From contig NZ_SETE01000003.1 of the NCBI RefSeq assembly GCF_004152935.1, positions 563,633-627,632 of the forward strand: DNA of 64,000 bases, read 5' to 3'. The number at the start of each line of letters is the position of its first letter. Position 1 is the first letter of the stretch. Positions 44,666 to 53,115 of this stretch are shown piece after piece. The position numbers were made by a program, and so were the translations under genes. The DNA comes from Brumimicrobium glaciale. GTDB taxonomy: Bacteria; Bacteroidota; Bacteroidia; Flavobacteriales_D; Crocinitomicaceae. The notes beneath the pieces were generated by a model that ran no database searches, was not told the DNA's origin, and was given only the letters and a program-made list of their open reading frames with translations.

Positions 44666-44705
44666 TAAGAACGTTCTGATTTTTTGGTTTTTACTGAATA
44701 TTTAT

Positions 44706-44770
44706 AGGGCTCATAATTAGTTAAAGCTATACGCTTTAGTGCAATTAGCTTTTGTTTCTAACTATATTTA
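44706..44770. repeat. Short dispersed repeat, copy 1
   Basis: GCTCATAATTAGTTAAAGCT and GTGCAATTAGCTTTTGTTTC align with 52896-52960. AAAGCTA and TAGCTTT form a 7-bp stem in this copy. The rest of the 310-bp gap after yebC has nothing that I can identify. Confidence 0.5.
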
Positions 44771-44975
44771 CAGCTAACATCTAGATATTTGGATAGTAAT
44801 AGTATTTTATACTCTTTTAAACCTAAAATGCTTATAGTTTGGAGCTGTTCAATTTTTAATAAATATCTAAAAAAAAGTCTAGAGTCAAGGTAAAACAGAA
44901 CGAATCAAAGGTCTATTGTTAGCAACATTTTAAAGTAAGGTTTACAGTTATTTTAATGTATTGTAAATTAGCGTT

Positions 44976-45632
44976 ATGAATTTTGTTGATATTGTCATTG
45001 TAGTGCCTTTGCTTTATGCCGCTTGGATAGGGTTTAGGAAAGGATTAATCATTGAGGTTTTTACTTTACTGGCTTTATTGGTTGGGATTTATGCCGGCAT
45101 TCATTTTTCTGATTGGACATCAAACTTAATCAAAGATAAAATCAATATTGAAGGAAGATATTTGCCTGTGGTAGCATTTACTTTGACCTTTTTAGCTGTT
45201 GGAGCAATGGTTTACTTTGCTGGAAAAATGATCGAACGCATGCTGAAAGTCGTTAATCTTAGCCCAGTCAATAAAATTTTAGGTCTGTTTTTTGGTGTAA
45301 TCAAAATGCTTTACACGTTATCTATTTTGATTATACTCATTGAAACTTATGACGAAAGAGGAAGCTTTATTCCACTTGATGTAAAGGAAGAGTCATATTT
45401 ATATAATCCGGTAAAATTAACAGCATCTGCTACGATTCCAGCCATTGAAGAAAGTACGATTTGGCTTAAGAATAGCGTAAATGACAAACTTTTTGATGAA
45501 TACGATATGAATTTAGACGATATTCAGGAACTCAAAAGAAATGCAGATAGTTTAGGATTATCAATTGAAGATTTGAAAATGCTAAAAGAGCAGTACAAGG
45601 ATTCTTTGAAAACGAATGAATTACAAAATTGA
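44976..45632 (+). CDS. CvpA-family membrane protein
   Basis: A 218-residue protein with four membrane helices in the first ~130 residues (MNFVDIVIVVPLLYAAWIGFRKGLIIEVFTLLALLVGIYAG, ... VYFAGKMIERMLKVVNLSPVNKILGLFFGVIKMLY). This is the CvpA/colicin V production layout. A soluble tail follows. The function of CvpA is linked to envelope stability in other bacteria. The stop overlaps the TTG start of the next gene, so the two are coupled. Confidence 0.9.
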   Translation: MNFVDIVIVVPLLYAAWIGFRKGLIIEVFTLLALLVGIYAGIHFSDWTSNLIKDKINIEGRYLPVVAFTLTFLAVGAMVYFAGKMIERMLKVVNLSPVNKILGLFFGVIKMLYTLSILIILIETYDERGSFIPLDVKEESYLYNPVKLTASATIPAIEESTIWLKNSVNDKLFDEYDMNLDDIQELKRNADSLGLSIEDLKMLKEQYKDSLKTNELQN

Positions 45633-46147
45633 AAAGAACATTTCATCTATTAATATTGCTTGGCTTAATGATTTTAAGCGTCCCTGTTTCCGCTCAAAGA
45701 TCAGATAAGAAACCGCTACTGGAACCAAGCGTTAGAAAAATGGGACCATATATCGGACTTCAAAGAGGACTTTATACTGTTGGAGAAATTGGAATGGAAT
45801 TTCAATACAAAGACATTAATTTCAGAAAACCAAAAACACACGGATTGCATGCTGGACTAGAGTATAACATTCCAAATAATGCTTTAGGTTTCAATGCAGG
45901 CTATTTCCACAAACCAAGTCGTTTAGATTTAACTTATGGATTTGATGTGGCGCTGCGGTCCAATTTTAAAGCAGAACGTTATGGTATTTCTCCAGTTATC
46001 GGTTATAAACTTTTTGGACTTCACATCAGAGCGGGATATATGTTTTTAACACCATCAAAAATATTCACTGAGACCAATCAGCTATTTGTTAATGTTAGAT
46101 TTATTATGGTGAATAACAGAAAGTTTAAATGGAATAAAAGGAAGTAG
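45629..46147 (+). CDS. Exported beta-barrel-like hypothetical protein
   Basis: A 172-residue exported protein that begins with TTG (45629), overlapping the CvpA stop by 4 bases. Residues 1-22 are a signal peptide (MKRTFHLLILLGLMILSVPVSA). The mature part is rich in beta-strand with Gly/aromatic alternation (GPYIGLQRGLYTVGEIGMEFQYKDINFRKPKTHGLHAGLEYN), suggesting a small outer-membrane barrel. No named family is recognised. Confidence 0.72.
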   Translation: MKRTFHLLILLGLMILSVPVSAQRSDKKPLLEPSVRKMGPYIGLQRGLYTVGEIGMEFQYKDINFRKPKTHGLHAGLEYNIPNNALGFNAGYFHKPSRLDLTYGFDVALRSNFKAERYGISPVIGYKLFGLHIRAGYMFLTPSKIFTETNQLFVNVRFIMVNNRKFKWNKRK

Positions 46148-46179
46148 TTAGGTTTAATCCTTGGCCTATTCTTTTGTTT

Positions 46180-46278
46180 TTAATCGTTGTAACCCATGGA
46201 TGTCCAAGAGGTCTTTCTAAGCTCTTCTTTTTGTGCTAATTCGTAGAATTTTAAAATACTATTACTCCAGTCCTCCAT
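46180..46278 (-). pseudogene. Truncated fragment downstream of the frameshifted small gene (possible nucleotidyltransferase start)
   Basis: A 32-codon minus-strand frame (MEDWSNSILKFYELAQKEEL...SMGYND) begins inside the end of the frameshifted small ORF. In other Bacteroidota a nucleotidyltransferase follows that small protein and starts with a similar helix, so this may be its stub. The middle and catalytic part (GGxAVNxHG and D-x-D) is absent. The assignment is tentative. Confidence 0.4.
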
Positions 46279-46461
46279 CTTTGTTCTGATTTAAAACAAT
46301 TACGAAATTACCATTTTTTTCCTCACATACTTGGAGTGAAATTGCTCAAAATAGGACATAGAGTTGATAAATTCCATTAGCCTTTCCGAAGGAGTTAAAG
46401 CTAAAAATCGCTCCTCTTTGGTTTTTTTGGATTCCTCTTTTGTAGTAAACGAAATATTCAT
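46262..46461 (-). pseudogene. Small helical protein with a frameshift in a seven-base homopolymer
   Basis: From ATG 46461 the minus strand reads MNISFTTKEESKKTKEERFL...FHSKYVRKK and stops at 46300. A one-base shift in the T7 tract (46314-46320, A7 on the coding strand) restores NGNFVIVLNQNKDGGLE with a stop at 46262-46264, giving one ~64-residue protein. Similar small proteins (K-E-E ... LSxxERxxxF...NKxNFVI) occur in Bacteroidota beside a nucleotidyltransferase gene. The gene is therefore broken, mis-sequenced or slips at the homopolymer. Confidence 0.6.
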
Positions 46462-46537
46462 AACTTTAATTATACGAAAATAGACTGATGTTGCAATTTA
46501 GCTTTCGTAAAATAAACATCAAAAAACCAAAGTAATT

Positions 46538-47047
46538 GTGATTGACCAATACAAAGTACTAACAGAATCTTTCAAAGGTGCGCAATTACAGCATCAGGAA
46601 TCCAAGGTTAAAGTCATTGGAACTGGGGTGTTTATCACAGTCAGTAAATTTACAGTCACTGTTCCTTATAAAAATCATCACATTGTGGTGTTTAACGAAT
46701 ATGGAACAAGTAATGTGGCTACTGTAAAAATGAAAATCAAAAAAGGGTTTATTCCTGAATTTGAAATTACTGCACGCAATCACTGGAAAAACCTGTTTTC
46801 CAGAAGGAAAAATTATTTTGATATAGCTTGTAGCAATAGCCAATTTAAAAACTATTTGCAAGAAGAGTTAATCAAATCAGGAATGGAACAAATAGCCAAA
46901 GAGAATCTTTTCGAACCCACCATTAAAGTCGAAAGAATTGTAGGAGCTCAATGTATAAATACAGAATACCATTTACAACTAAATGATAAAATAGGAGCTG
47001 TAAAGGCGCTGATAGATTTTTACACGGAGATTGTGGATCAGTTATAA
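46538..47047 (+). CDS. Hypothetical cytoplasmic protein
   Basis: A 169-residue protein reading from GTG 46538. It has no signal peptide and no membrane helix. The first ~75 residues look like beta-strands (KVIGTGVFITVSKFTVTVPYKNHHIVVFNEYGTSNVATVKMKI), and the remainder is mixed helix. No family is recognised. The next gene starts 81 bp downstream. Confidence 0.6.
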   Translation: MIDQYKVLTESFKGAQLQHQESKVKVIGTGVFITVSKFTVTVPYKNHHIVVFNEYGTSNVATVKMKIKKGFIPEFEITARNHWKNLFSRRKNYFDIACSNSQFKNYLQEELIKSGMEQIAKENLFEPTIKVERIVGAQCINTEYHLQLNDKIGAVKALIDFYTEIVDQL

Positions 47048-47128
47048 TGTAACTTTCATCATAAATTACCGTTACAATCAGCGTCCTTAGAATTGATCTT
47101 GACACTTGAAATTAATTTAAATAGAATA

Positions 47129-48565
47129 ATGAAAATCATAACGCTACTTATTATTTTGAGTCACACCGTTTGCTTCTCTCATGGACAAACACTGGATGTT
47201 TTAAAATCTGTTTTTGGAACTGATTACAATATTCAATCAAATGAAAGAGGTTTTGAATTTCAAAAGAAAGACTTTATTTCAGTCAAAGATTATCAAAAAT
47301 ACCAAAAAGATGTCCGTGATTCAGTAGCATTTGAGCTTATATTTTTGAACATAGAAAAAGATACTGATGCGCTTGATTATTTGAAGCTAACAAATCAACA
47401 AAGAAAAACCACAAATGGATCAGAGCGAAAAAAGTTGAGAAATGAATACAGTCTTAATCGAAGTGATGAAAAGTTAAAAGAAGTTTTATATCAAAACAAG
47501 CTTCTCGAACCTCTTTTATTTCCTATCATAGTTCCTTTTTGGAAAAGGTATCTGCAATATGCTCCTTACACTTTTGATGATAGAAGTTTATTTTATCGGT
47601 CTCCCGAATCTCAGAATATTTATTCCACTCTTTTAAATCATTGGATAATCGCTGAAAATTCCCTACATCCAAATGACGTGATAAATGTTATTGCAAAAAG
47701 ATATTTGGATTTTAATACGAACAATCCAGCGGTAGGTTTATCAAATCAAAATATTGATGGTTATTTAAGCTGGGAAAAGAATAGATTAACGACTCTTTTA
47801 AAATCAAATGGAATTGATTCAAAAGTCAAAATTGAACCAATCGAAAAGAATTTGAATATCGATTATGCTATTAAAAAGGAAGATTTAATAGGACAATGGG
47901 AGATTTTAAATAACGAATATCAATCCTTTTTGGAATATGTTGAAGATTCCTTATTGAGGGAATATTTGTATTTTAACCTTTATGATATTAAAGAAGCTTT
48001 TCGGTATTTAGATGACAAAAAGTATGCTTTCGATTATTTCTATTTCAGTCAAATTCATGGTGAACCTTATTCTTTAGACAGAATCCGCAATAGATATTAT
48101 CGTAATCTAAATTATACTTCTCGTATTAAAAAGAATAATTCTGAAGTTGAAAACTTAATTGAAACATTCAATGATGGATTGATTATGGCTGGAATACCTC
48201 ATATTTTGATTGAAATGGATGCTAAAAGGCAAAGTTCGAACTTTTCTAATGACGATTATTCAGCGGATTACTACAATTCAAAAAAAGATGATTTATATGA
48301 TTTGGATACAATCGATGTTATGCTTCCCATAATTTCAATAAAAAATAAGAATTACAATATCGTCTCACTGCTCAGTTACCATCAAGCTATCGCCTTTTAT
48401 CATTGGAAATATCCAATCAACAAATCATTCAAAAATAATGATTGGAAAAATTATGTTTTTTCATCAGAAGAGGAGTTTAATCTTTTGAAAAAAGGAATTG
48501 TACGGGATATGGTAGTTAGTATTCCAATTAAAGCTTTCAGTTATCATTTGATTTTAATAAATTAA
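47129..48565 (+). CDS. Exported hypothetical protein
   Basis: A 478-residue protein from ATG 47129. A longer reading from 47093 would bury the signal peptide MKIITLLIILSHTVCFSHGQ. The mature part is charged and helical, with many Tyr and Asp/Lys (KDYQKYQKDVRDS, YLDDKKYAFDYFYFSQ). No domain is recognised. The protein may be periplasmic. It follows the 169-residue protein and the 490-bp gap after it contains only repeats. Confidence 0.68.
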   Translation: MKIITLLIILSHTVCFSHGQTLDVLKSVFGTDYNIQSNERGFEFQKKDFISVKDYQKYQKDVRDSVAFELIFLNIEKDTDALDYLKLTNQQRKTTNGSERKKLRNEYSLNRSDEKLKEVLYQNKLLEPLLFPIIVPFWKRYLQYAPYTFDDRSLFYRSPESQNIYSTLLNHWIIAENSLHPNDVINVIAKRYLDFNTNNPAVGLSNQNIDGYLSWEKNRLTTLLKSNGIDSKVKIEPIEKNLNIDYAIKKEDLIGQWEILNNEYQSFLEYVEDSLLREYLYFNLYDIKEAFRYLDDKKYAFDYFYFSQIHGEPYSLDRIRNRYYRNLNYTSRIKKNNSEVENLIETFNDGLIMAGIPHILIEMDAKRQSSNFSNDDYSADYYNSKKDDLYDLDTIDVMLPIISIKNKNYNIVSLLSYHQAIAFYHWKYPINKSFKNNDWKNYVFSSEEEFNLLKKGIVRDMVVSIPIKAFSYHLILIN

Positions 48566-48824
48566 ATTGTATTGATCCGTAGTGAAGTATGGTAATACGT
48601 CCGCGTTAATCCATAGGGAATAAGTATTTATGATTTGAAAACGTATGAAAATACGCTCGTATAATTTAAAAAAATCAGTATTATTTAAAATGCTTATCGG
48701 ATACTTTACCAGTAAGTCTAGAATTACAATTTAATTCTTTAACAGCACACTAGGTTCTCTTAAGAAATTAGATATGATATTATTTAATGGTAAGGAAATA
48801 GTTACTATTACGGACCAAAGCAAT

Positions 48825-48925
48825 CCGCGTTTATCCGAATTCACCATAAGTGAAAAATCCGTGAGTATCCGCGTTGCTTGCAGTTCTGCTGAGCCCGCCG
48901 AAGTATCAGTGTCATCCGCGTGCCA
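48825..48925. repeat. Dispersed GCGGAT-type repeat, inverse orientation
   Basis: On the minus strand this reads ...GCGGATGACACTGATAC..., then ...AACGCGGATACTCACGGATT... and ...AACGCGGATTGC. It is related to 10630-10690. It includes a small ORF-like frame (48874-49086) that I take as chance. The rest of 48566-49054 is AT-rich without clear features. Confidence 0.55.
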
Positions 48926-49054
48926 TTACAGCGTATAACTATTTTATCGGAAATAACACTAAAATAATGAATTTACTGGTAAAGATCGCGACAGGCATTT
49001 TATTTAAATTTTTAAATCATCCAGAAGCCCCCAAATCATATTATAACCCCATTC

Positions 49055-49522
49055 TTAAAAAAACGGTTTCATTTCCTTTGAAATAGAATCTCTTAATTTC
49101 GTCAAAGTCTGAGCGTATTCACAAAACTTCTTCTCCACTTCAGTTTTAGGAATCCAAGGTTTTACATGTTGTGGTTTTCCATTTTGATCAACTGAAACAA
49201 ATACAATTACGCAATGTGTGGTCTTTTTATATTCAGGGTCCGCAATATGGCGAGAAAACACATCCACTGCGATATGAATACTTGTGTTACCCGTATGAAT
49301 AACGGTTGCATCCACCTTTACTATATCTCCAATACTAACTGGTTTTATAAACCGAATTCCTCCAACATAAACGGTCACGCAATAAGTTCAGGAATAGGTT
49401 CTTGCACAAGTATAGGCTGTTTGGTCAATCCATTTCATAACCGCTCCACCATGCACTTTTCCTCCAAAATTTACATCTGAAGGCTCACTGATAAATTGAA
49501 AAGTTACCTTATTGTTTTCCAT
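49055..49522 (-). pseudogene. Acyl-CoA thioesterase (hotdog fold) with an in-frame TGA
   Basis: From ATG 49522 one frame reads MENNKVTFQFISEPSDVNFGGKVHGGAVMKWIDQTAYTCARTYS, then TGA at codon 45 (49388-49390), then TYCVTVYVGGIRFIKPVSIGDIVKVDATVIHTG to the stop at 49055. N-F-G-G-K-V-H-G-G and the following helix are hallmarks of the hotdog acyl-CoA thioesterases (YciA/BACH type). Only one codon breaks it. A GGA-to-TGA change (Gly is expected there) would explain this. Confidence 0.85.
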
Positions 49523-49566
49523 AGTATTGATTTTTACTAAATGTAGTAAATAATTAAATCCAAAGA

Positions 49567-49597
49567 AAAACGAGGAGCAAATTGTGCTCCTCGTTTT
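49567..49597 (-). terminator. Terminator of the gliding-motility-type protein gene
   Basis: AAAACGAGGAGCA and TGCTCCTCGTTTT (13 bp) close a short loop. On the minus strand a T run follows. It lies 27 bp past the 49624 stop. Confidence 0.9.
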
Positions 49598-49623
49598 ATA
49601 TTTTAAATGATTTGTTTTAAATC

Positions 49624-52350
49624 TTATTTTCCGCTTACTAACTGAATAAATCCTTGTTTTTCTGCGGCTTGATCTCCACTTCCAACAACTTTAAATTGGT
49701 AGAAATAAGTTCCGTCAGAACAATCAGCTCCAGAGTTATTCACCTTACCATTCCAAGCAAAATTAATGTCTGTACTTTCGAATACAACATTACCCCATCT
49801 GTTAACGATAACGATTTCTACTGAAAGTGCATACTCTGCATTGATAGTAAATAAATCGTTTTCTCCATCACCATTTGGTGTAAATACATTTGGTTCATCA
49901 AAAGTCATAGGCAAGAAAACCTTAATTTCTCTTGTTGTTTCATCAGTACAAGCTCCTTCAGTAATTTCAAGAGTTGCTGTGTAGACACCTTCATCCACAT
50001 AAGTTGAATTTTGATCGCTTAAATCATTAACAGTATTTCCTGTACCATTTCCGAAATCCCAATCATAAGTTGTTCCAGGATCAGAATTGTTAACGAAAGT
50101 TACATAAAGTGGCGACGCACCTTGATTTGGAGTCGCTGTGAAGTCTGCTACTGGAGGCGGATTCTGCTCTAAGAATATACTGTCTTTAACAATACAAACA
50201 TTATCTTTAATTGTAAAGTAATACCATCCTGTTGGTTTGTTTGCCCAAACCGAAGCAGTAATACTGTCTTGTGTTGTTCCAGGTCCTTTCCATTTATATT
50301 TTGGAGTTCCTGTAAATCCGCTACCCATTCCTGAGACGGCTCCATTATCCATACCACAGTCGGCAATATATTGAATCAAGCTGTCTATATTTAAGGTTTG
50401 ATTCATTGTTAAGACGACGGTATCCTCTACAGAGAAACCACAACCATCTGTTACAGTAACCAAGTAATTAAACACGCCGTTGGTTTGTGCATTGTAATAA
50501 GCTGTATCAGCCATAACTGAATCAGTTCCTTGTCCACCTTGCCAAGCAAAATCAAAAGGAGAAACAGTTCCTGTAGCCTTAGCTCTTAACATAACACTGT
50601 CTGTCTTACAAACTAATGATTTATCAAAAGTTGTTACATTAATTATAGTATCCAATACATGCAAAGTTAAAGTTGTATCGTAAGAACAACCGAAATCATC
50701 AGTTGCATTAAAAGTATATAAGTAATCACCAATTCCTGGAGGTTCAACGAAAACAACTGTATCATTAGCAGGATTAGAAACCATTGTTGGATCTGGTGTC
50801 CAGAATGCATCTACAATTGAATTTTGATAAGTTTCGTTATTTGGATATAAAGATGGTTCAAAGTAAATCCCCCATTCGAAAATATATCCATCATCACCAC
50901 CCCAGCTGTCTAAAACGTGAAGCGTCCAAGCACCGTTTAAAGGACAACCAGCAAATCCAGCAAATGATGCCTCTGGAGCATAAATCCCATTAGGATCTAC
51001 AGTAGTACCTGGTGATGGTGCACCTGGTGGAGTAGGGATTTCATTTGCTTGATAGTCAGTCGCAAATGTTCCCCAGTTATTATTTACAGAGGAGAAACAG
51101 TATTCATATCCATTACCTGGGCCAGTTCCAAAATCTTGCGGTTCTCCAAGATAAGTACCTCCTCCTCCAAAACCGCCAGGATATACTCCACCAGCAGCGT
51201 AAGAATTAAATATAAGTACCTCTGTTCCGTTAGGACATTCCAACCACATTTCTAAATCACCTAAAAAACTGTGCTCCATAGTCACACACATTTGTTGAAC
51301 GTCTGCTGATGTTGTTACAACAGATCCTGGAGGGAACCCGCTCATGTTAATGTCTGTTGTGTATTCATTATTGGATCCATCGGGTAAGAATGTTAATCCT
51401 GCAAAGTTACCTCCTAATTGGAAGCTATTTGGTGGAATATTCACACCTGAAGTATCAGTGTTTGTTACTCCTCCTGTAAGTTCTGTCGTTAAACCAAAAC
51501 AGACAGAATCTTCCATAGGTCCAGATGTATTAAAAATAGGAGTAGTACTAATTCTAACTTTCGCACTCATAGATGCATTGTGTGGGAATAAATCTGTAAT
51601 GTTTAATCCAACAAAAATTCCATTTTCTCCGTTGGGAACATACCAAACACTATCGTTATCTGGACCTACTGTTCCATCACTAAACTCCCATAAATATGTC
51701 ACGTTAGTTAGGGTTTGAGAATATCCAGCTCCAGAATATGGAAAAATTGGTTTTGCTACAAATAGAACAGAGTCACCTTGACAAATATCCACATATCCAG
51801 TATCTAGAGGGAATAAATCGTTTGTTGAAGAGGTGTTTATAAACCCTTCAATGTGTAATATCATATCTTGAGGTGGTGAGACGCAAGAAATATTTGCTTG
51901 CCATCCAGCTGCTTGATTTGCACCATCAGTTTTAAATTGAAAAGTTAAACAACCCGAAGTATTGCTCCATGAAGCCACTGCTCCAAAACCTGTTGGTGCA
52001 TTAGCGTTATTGTATTTTCCAAGAACAGGAGAGTTGATATTAGGCCCATCATAAACAATTAATGTATCACTTGCGTGAACATCCCAAGGGAAGCCTGTAC
52101 CTCCAAATGAACCTTGAATCTTTGGTGTTCCACTGCCGGTTTGTGGACATATGGTTACAACATTATTTTGGCCAGGTGCGTAATTTGCTCCTGCGCCTCC
52201 ATCATCAAAAAAGTTTACCGCAGTAATATCATTGGTGGTTGCACAGTTTACTGGATTGGCTGGTGGGTAATTAGGACCTGTAATATTAAATTGTCCAAAC
52301 GTTAAAGTTGTGGACAATAATAGGATTAAAAGAGTATATATTGTTTTCAT
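49624..52350 (-). CDS. Large secreted multi-domain protein with T9SS type B (gliding-motility) C-terminus
   Basis: A 908-residue exported protein. Signal peptide at 1-19 (MKTIYTLLILLLSTTLTFG). Residues ~20-155 resemble a CUB domain (CLTFQFKTDGANQAAGWQANISC), and ~320-505 a proprotein-convertase P-type domain (MCVTMEHSFLGDLEMWLECPNG, GAWTLHVLDSWGGDDG). At least one PKD-type repeat follows (ADFTATPNQGASPLYVTFVNNS). The C-terminal ~90 residues (FDEPNVFTPNGDGENDLFTI...) are the CHU_C/gliding-motility sorting domain of type B T9SS substrates. It is predicted to be surface-exposed or secreted and adhesive. It follows the small protein gene by 2 bp and has a terminator. Confidence 0.9.
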   Translation of the reverse strand: MKTIYTLLILLLSTTLTFGQFNITGPNYPPANPVNCATTNDITAVNFFDDGGAGANYAPGQNNVVTICPQTGSGTPKIQGSFGGTGFPWDVHASDTLIVYDGPNINSPVLGKYNNANAPTGFGAVASWSNTSGCLTFQFKTDGANQAAGWQANISCVSPPQDMILHIEGFINTSSTNDLFPLDTGYVDICQGDSVLFVAKPIFPYSGAGYSQTLTNVTYLWEFSDGTVGPDNDSVWYVPNGENGIFVGLNITDLFPHNASMSAKVRISTTPIFNTSGPMEDSVCFGLTTELTGGVTNTDTSGVNIPPNSFQLGGNFAGLTFLPDGSNNEYTTDINMSGFPPGSVVTTSADVQQMCVTMEHSFLGDLEMWLECPNGTEVLIFNSYAAGGVYPGGFGGGGTYLGEPQDFGTGPGNGYEYCFSSVNNNWGTFATDYQANEIPTPPGAPSPGTTVDPNGIYAPEASFAGFAGCPLNGAWTLHVLDSWGGDDGYIFEWGIYFEPSLYPNNETYQNSIVDAFWTPDPTMVSNPANDTVVFVEPPGIGDYLYTFNATDDFGCSYDTTLTLHVLDTIINVTTFDKSLVCKTDSVMLRAKATGTVSPFDFAWQGGQGTDSVMADTAYYNAQTNGVFNYLVTVTDGCGFSVEDTVVLTMNQTLNIDSLIQYIADCGMDNGAVSGMGSGFTGTPKYKWKGPGTTQDSITASVWANKPTGWYYFTIKDNVCIVKDSIFLEQNPPPVADFTATPNQGASPLYVTFVNNSDPGTTYDWDFGNGTGNTVNDLSDQNSTYVDEGVYTATLEITEGACTDETTREIKVFLPMTFDEPNVFTPNGDGENDLFTINAEYALSVEIVIVNRWGNVVFESTDINFAWNGKVNNSGADCSDGTYFYQFKVVGSGDQAAEKQGFIQLVSGK

Positions 52351-52352
52351 CT

Positions 52353-52724
52353 TTACTTGATTTGAGTGATTAAATTCTTTGGACGAACAATTACCATTTT
52401 ATTTGTTCCTTTGAACTTATAATATTGGTAAGCATTATCTTTCAATTCTAAGCCCAAACTAATATAAGTATGCTCTAGATTTGGGTCCTTGTCGATTTCT
52501 CCGTTGTAAATAATCTCTTTTCCCTTTCCTTCTTGTATATCACCAATAGAAATCCCCACTTTTAAAGCATGGACAATGATTTCATATTCTTCAGGATTGT
52601 TGTTTTGCAGACTTGTTAATTCTTCGTTAGAATATCTTTCAAGTAGTCGCTTGTCGTGGTTTTCCTGTGAATAACCATAGAAGGTTACAGAAATAAGGAA
52701 AAACATAATGATTTTTTTTAACAT
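52353..52724 (-). CDS. Small exported protein upstream of the type B T9SS protein
   Basis: A 123-residue protein with a signal peptide (MLKKIIMFFLISVTFYGYSQ). The mature part is charged and helical, then beta-rich (TYISLGLELKDNAYQYYKFKG), ending VIVRPKNLITQIK. It ends 2 bp before the large T9SS gene, so the two are one transcript. No family is recognised. A partner or chaperone role is possible but unproven. Confidence 0.68.
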   Translation of the reverse strand: MLKKIIMFFLISVTFYGYSQENHDKRLLERYSNEELTSLQNNNPEEYEIIVHALKVGISIGDIQEGKGKEIIYNGEIDKDPNLEHTYISLGLELKDNAYQYYKFKGTNKMVIVRPKNLITQIK

Positions 52725-52842
52725 AATGTATATTTTTAGTTTAGACGCTATTGCTCAAAATAAGGTTGCATGGCAAGCAAATATAGCTTTAGGCGATGTT
52801 AATAAATTTAAAATTTGAGTACGAATATATGAAAATTTTTAA

Positions 52843-52873
52843 CAAATAAAAAAGAGACCTGTTAGGATCTCTT
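52843..52873 (-). terminator. Terminator of the 53116-57222 gene
   Basis: AAGAGACC / GGATCTCTT with loop TGTTA and one bulge. On the minus strand a T run (complement of AAAAAAG) follows. It is 243 bp past the stop of the repeat protein. Confidence 0.65.
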
Positions 52874-52895
52874 AATTTCCAATTGAAGGATTTAT

Positions 52896-52960
52896 TGGTC
52901 TCAGAAATAGTTAAAACTATTCATCTTAGTGCATCTCTCTTTAGCTTCTAAATATTTTTA
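52896..52960. repeat. Short dispersed repeat, copy 2
   Basis: Matches 44706-44770 in about three quarters of its positions (GTCTCAGAAATAGTTAAAAC and TTAGTGCATCTCTCTTTAGC). Just after it, 52980-53040 is a degraded TCTAAC/TCTAAAA array like that at 7974-8045. The rest of this 390-bp gap has no gene. Confidence 0.5.
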
Positions 52961-53115
52961 AACCAAACAATAGATTTTGGATGTTAGATTTTAGACTTTT
53001 TGTCTTTTGTCTAACGTCTAAAAATCTAACGTCTAAAACATTTCGCTAGATATAGAATTTTATTTTCAAATGAACCTATGGTACTTTCAGTCCATAGTGG
53101 TTCAGTTTATAATTA

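Noticed and set aside
48874..49086. 70-codon ORF on the plus strand
   Set aside because: It lies across the GCGGAT repeat and the end of the antisense thioesterase; no protein-like pattern is seen.
49388..49390. TGA in the thioesterase as selenocysteine
   Set aside because: The family has glycine there, no redox role is known, and no SECIS-like hairpin follows; a nonsense mutation is simpler.
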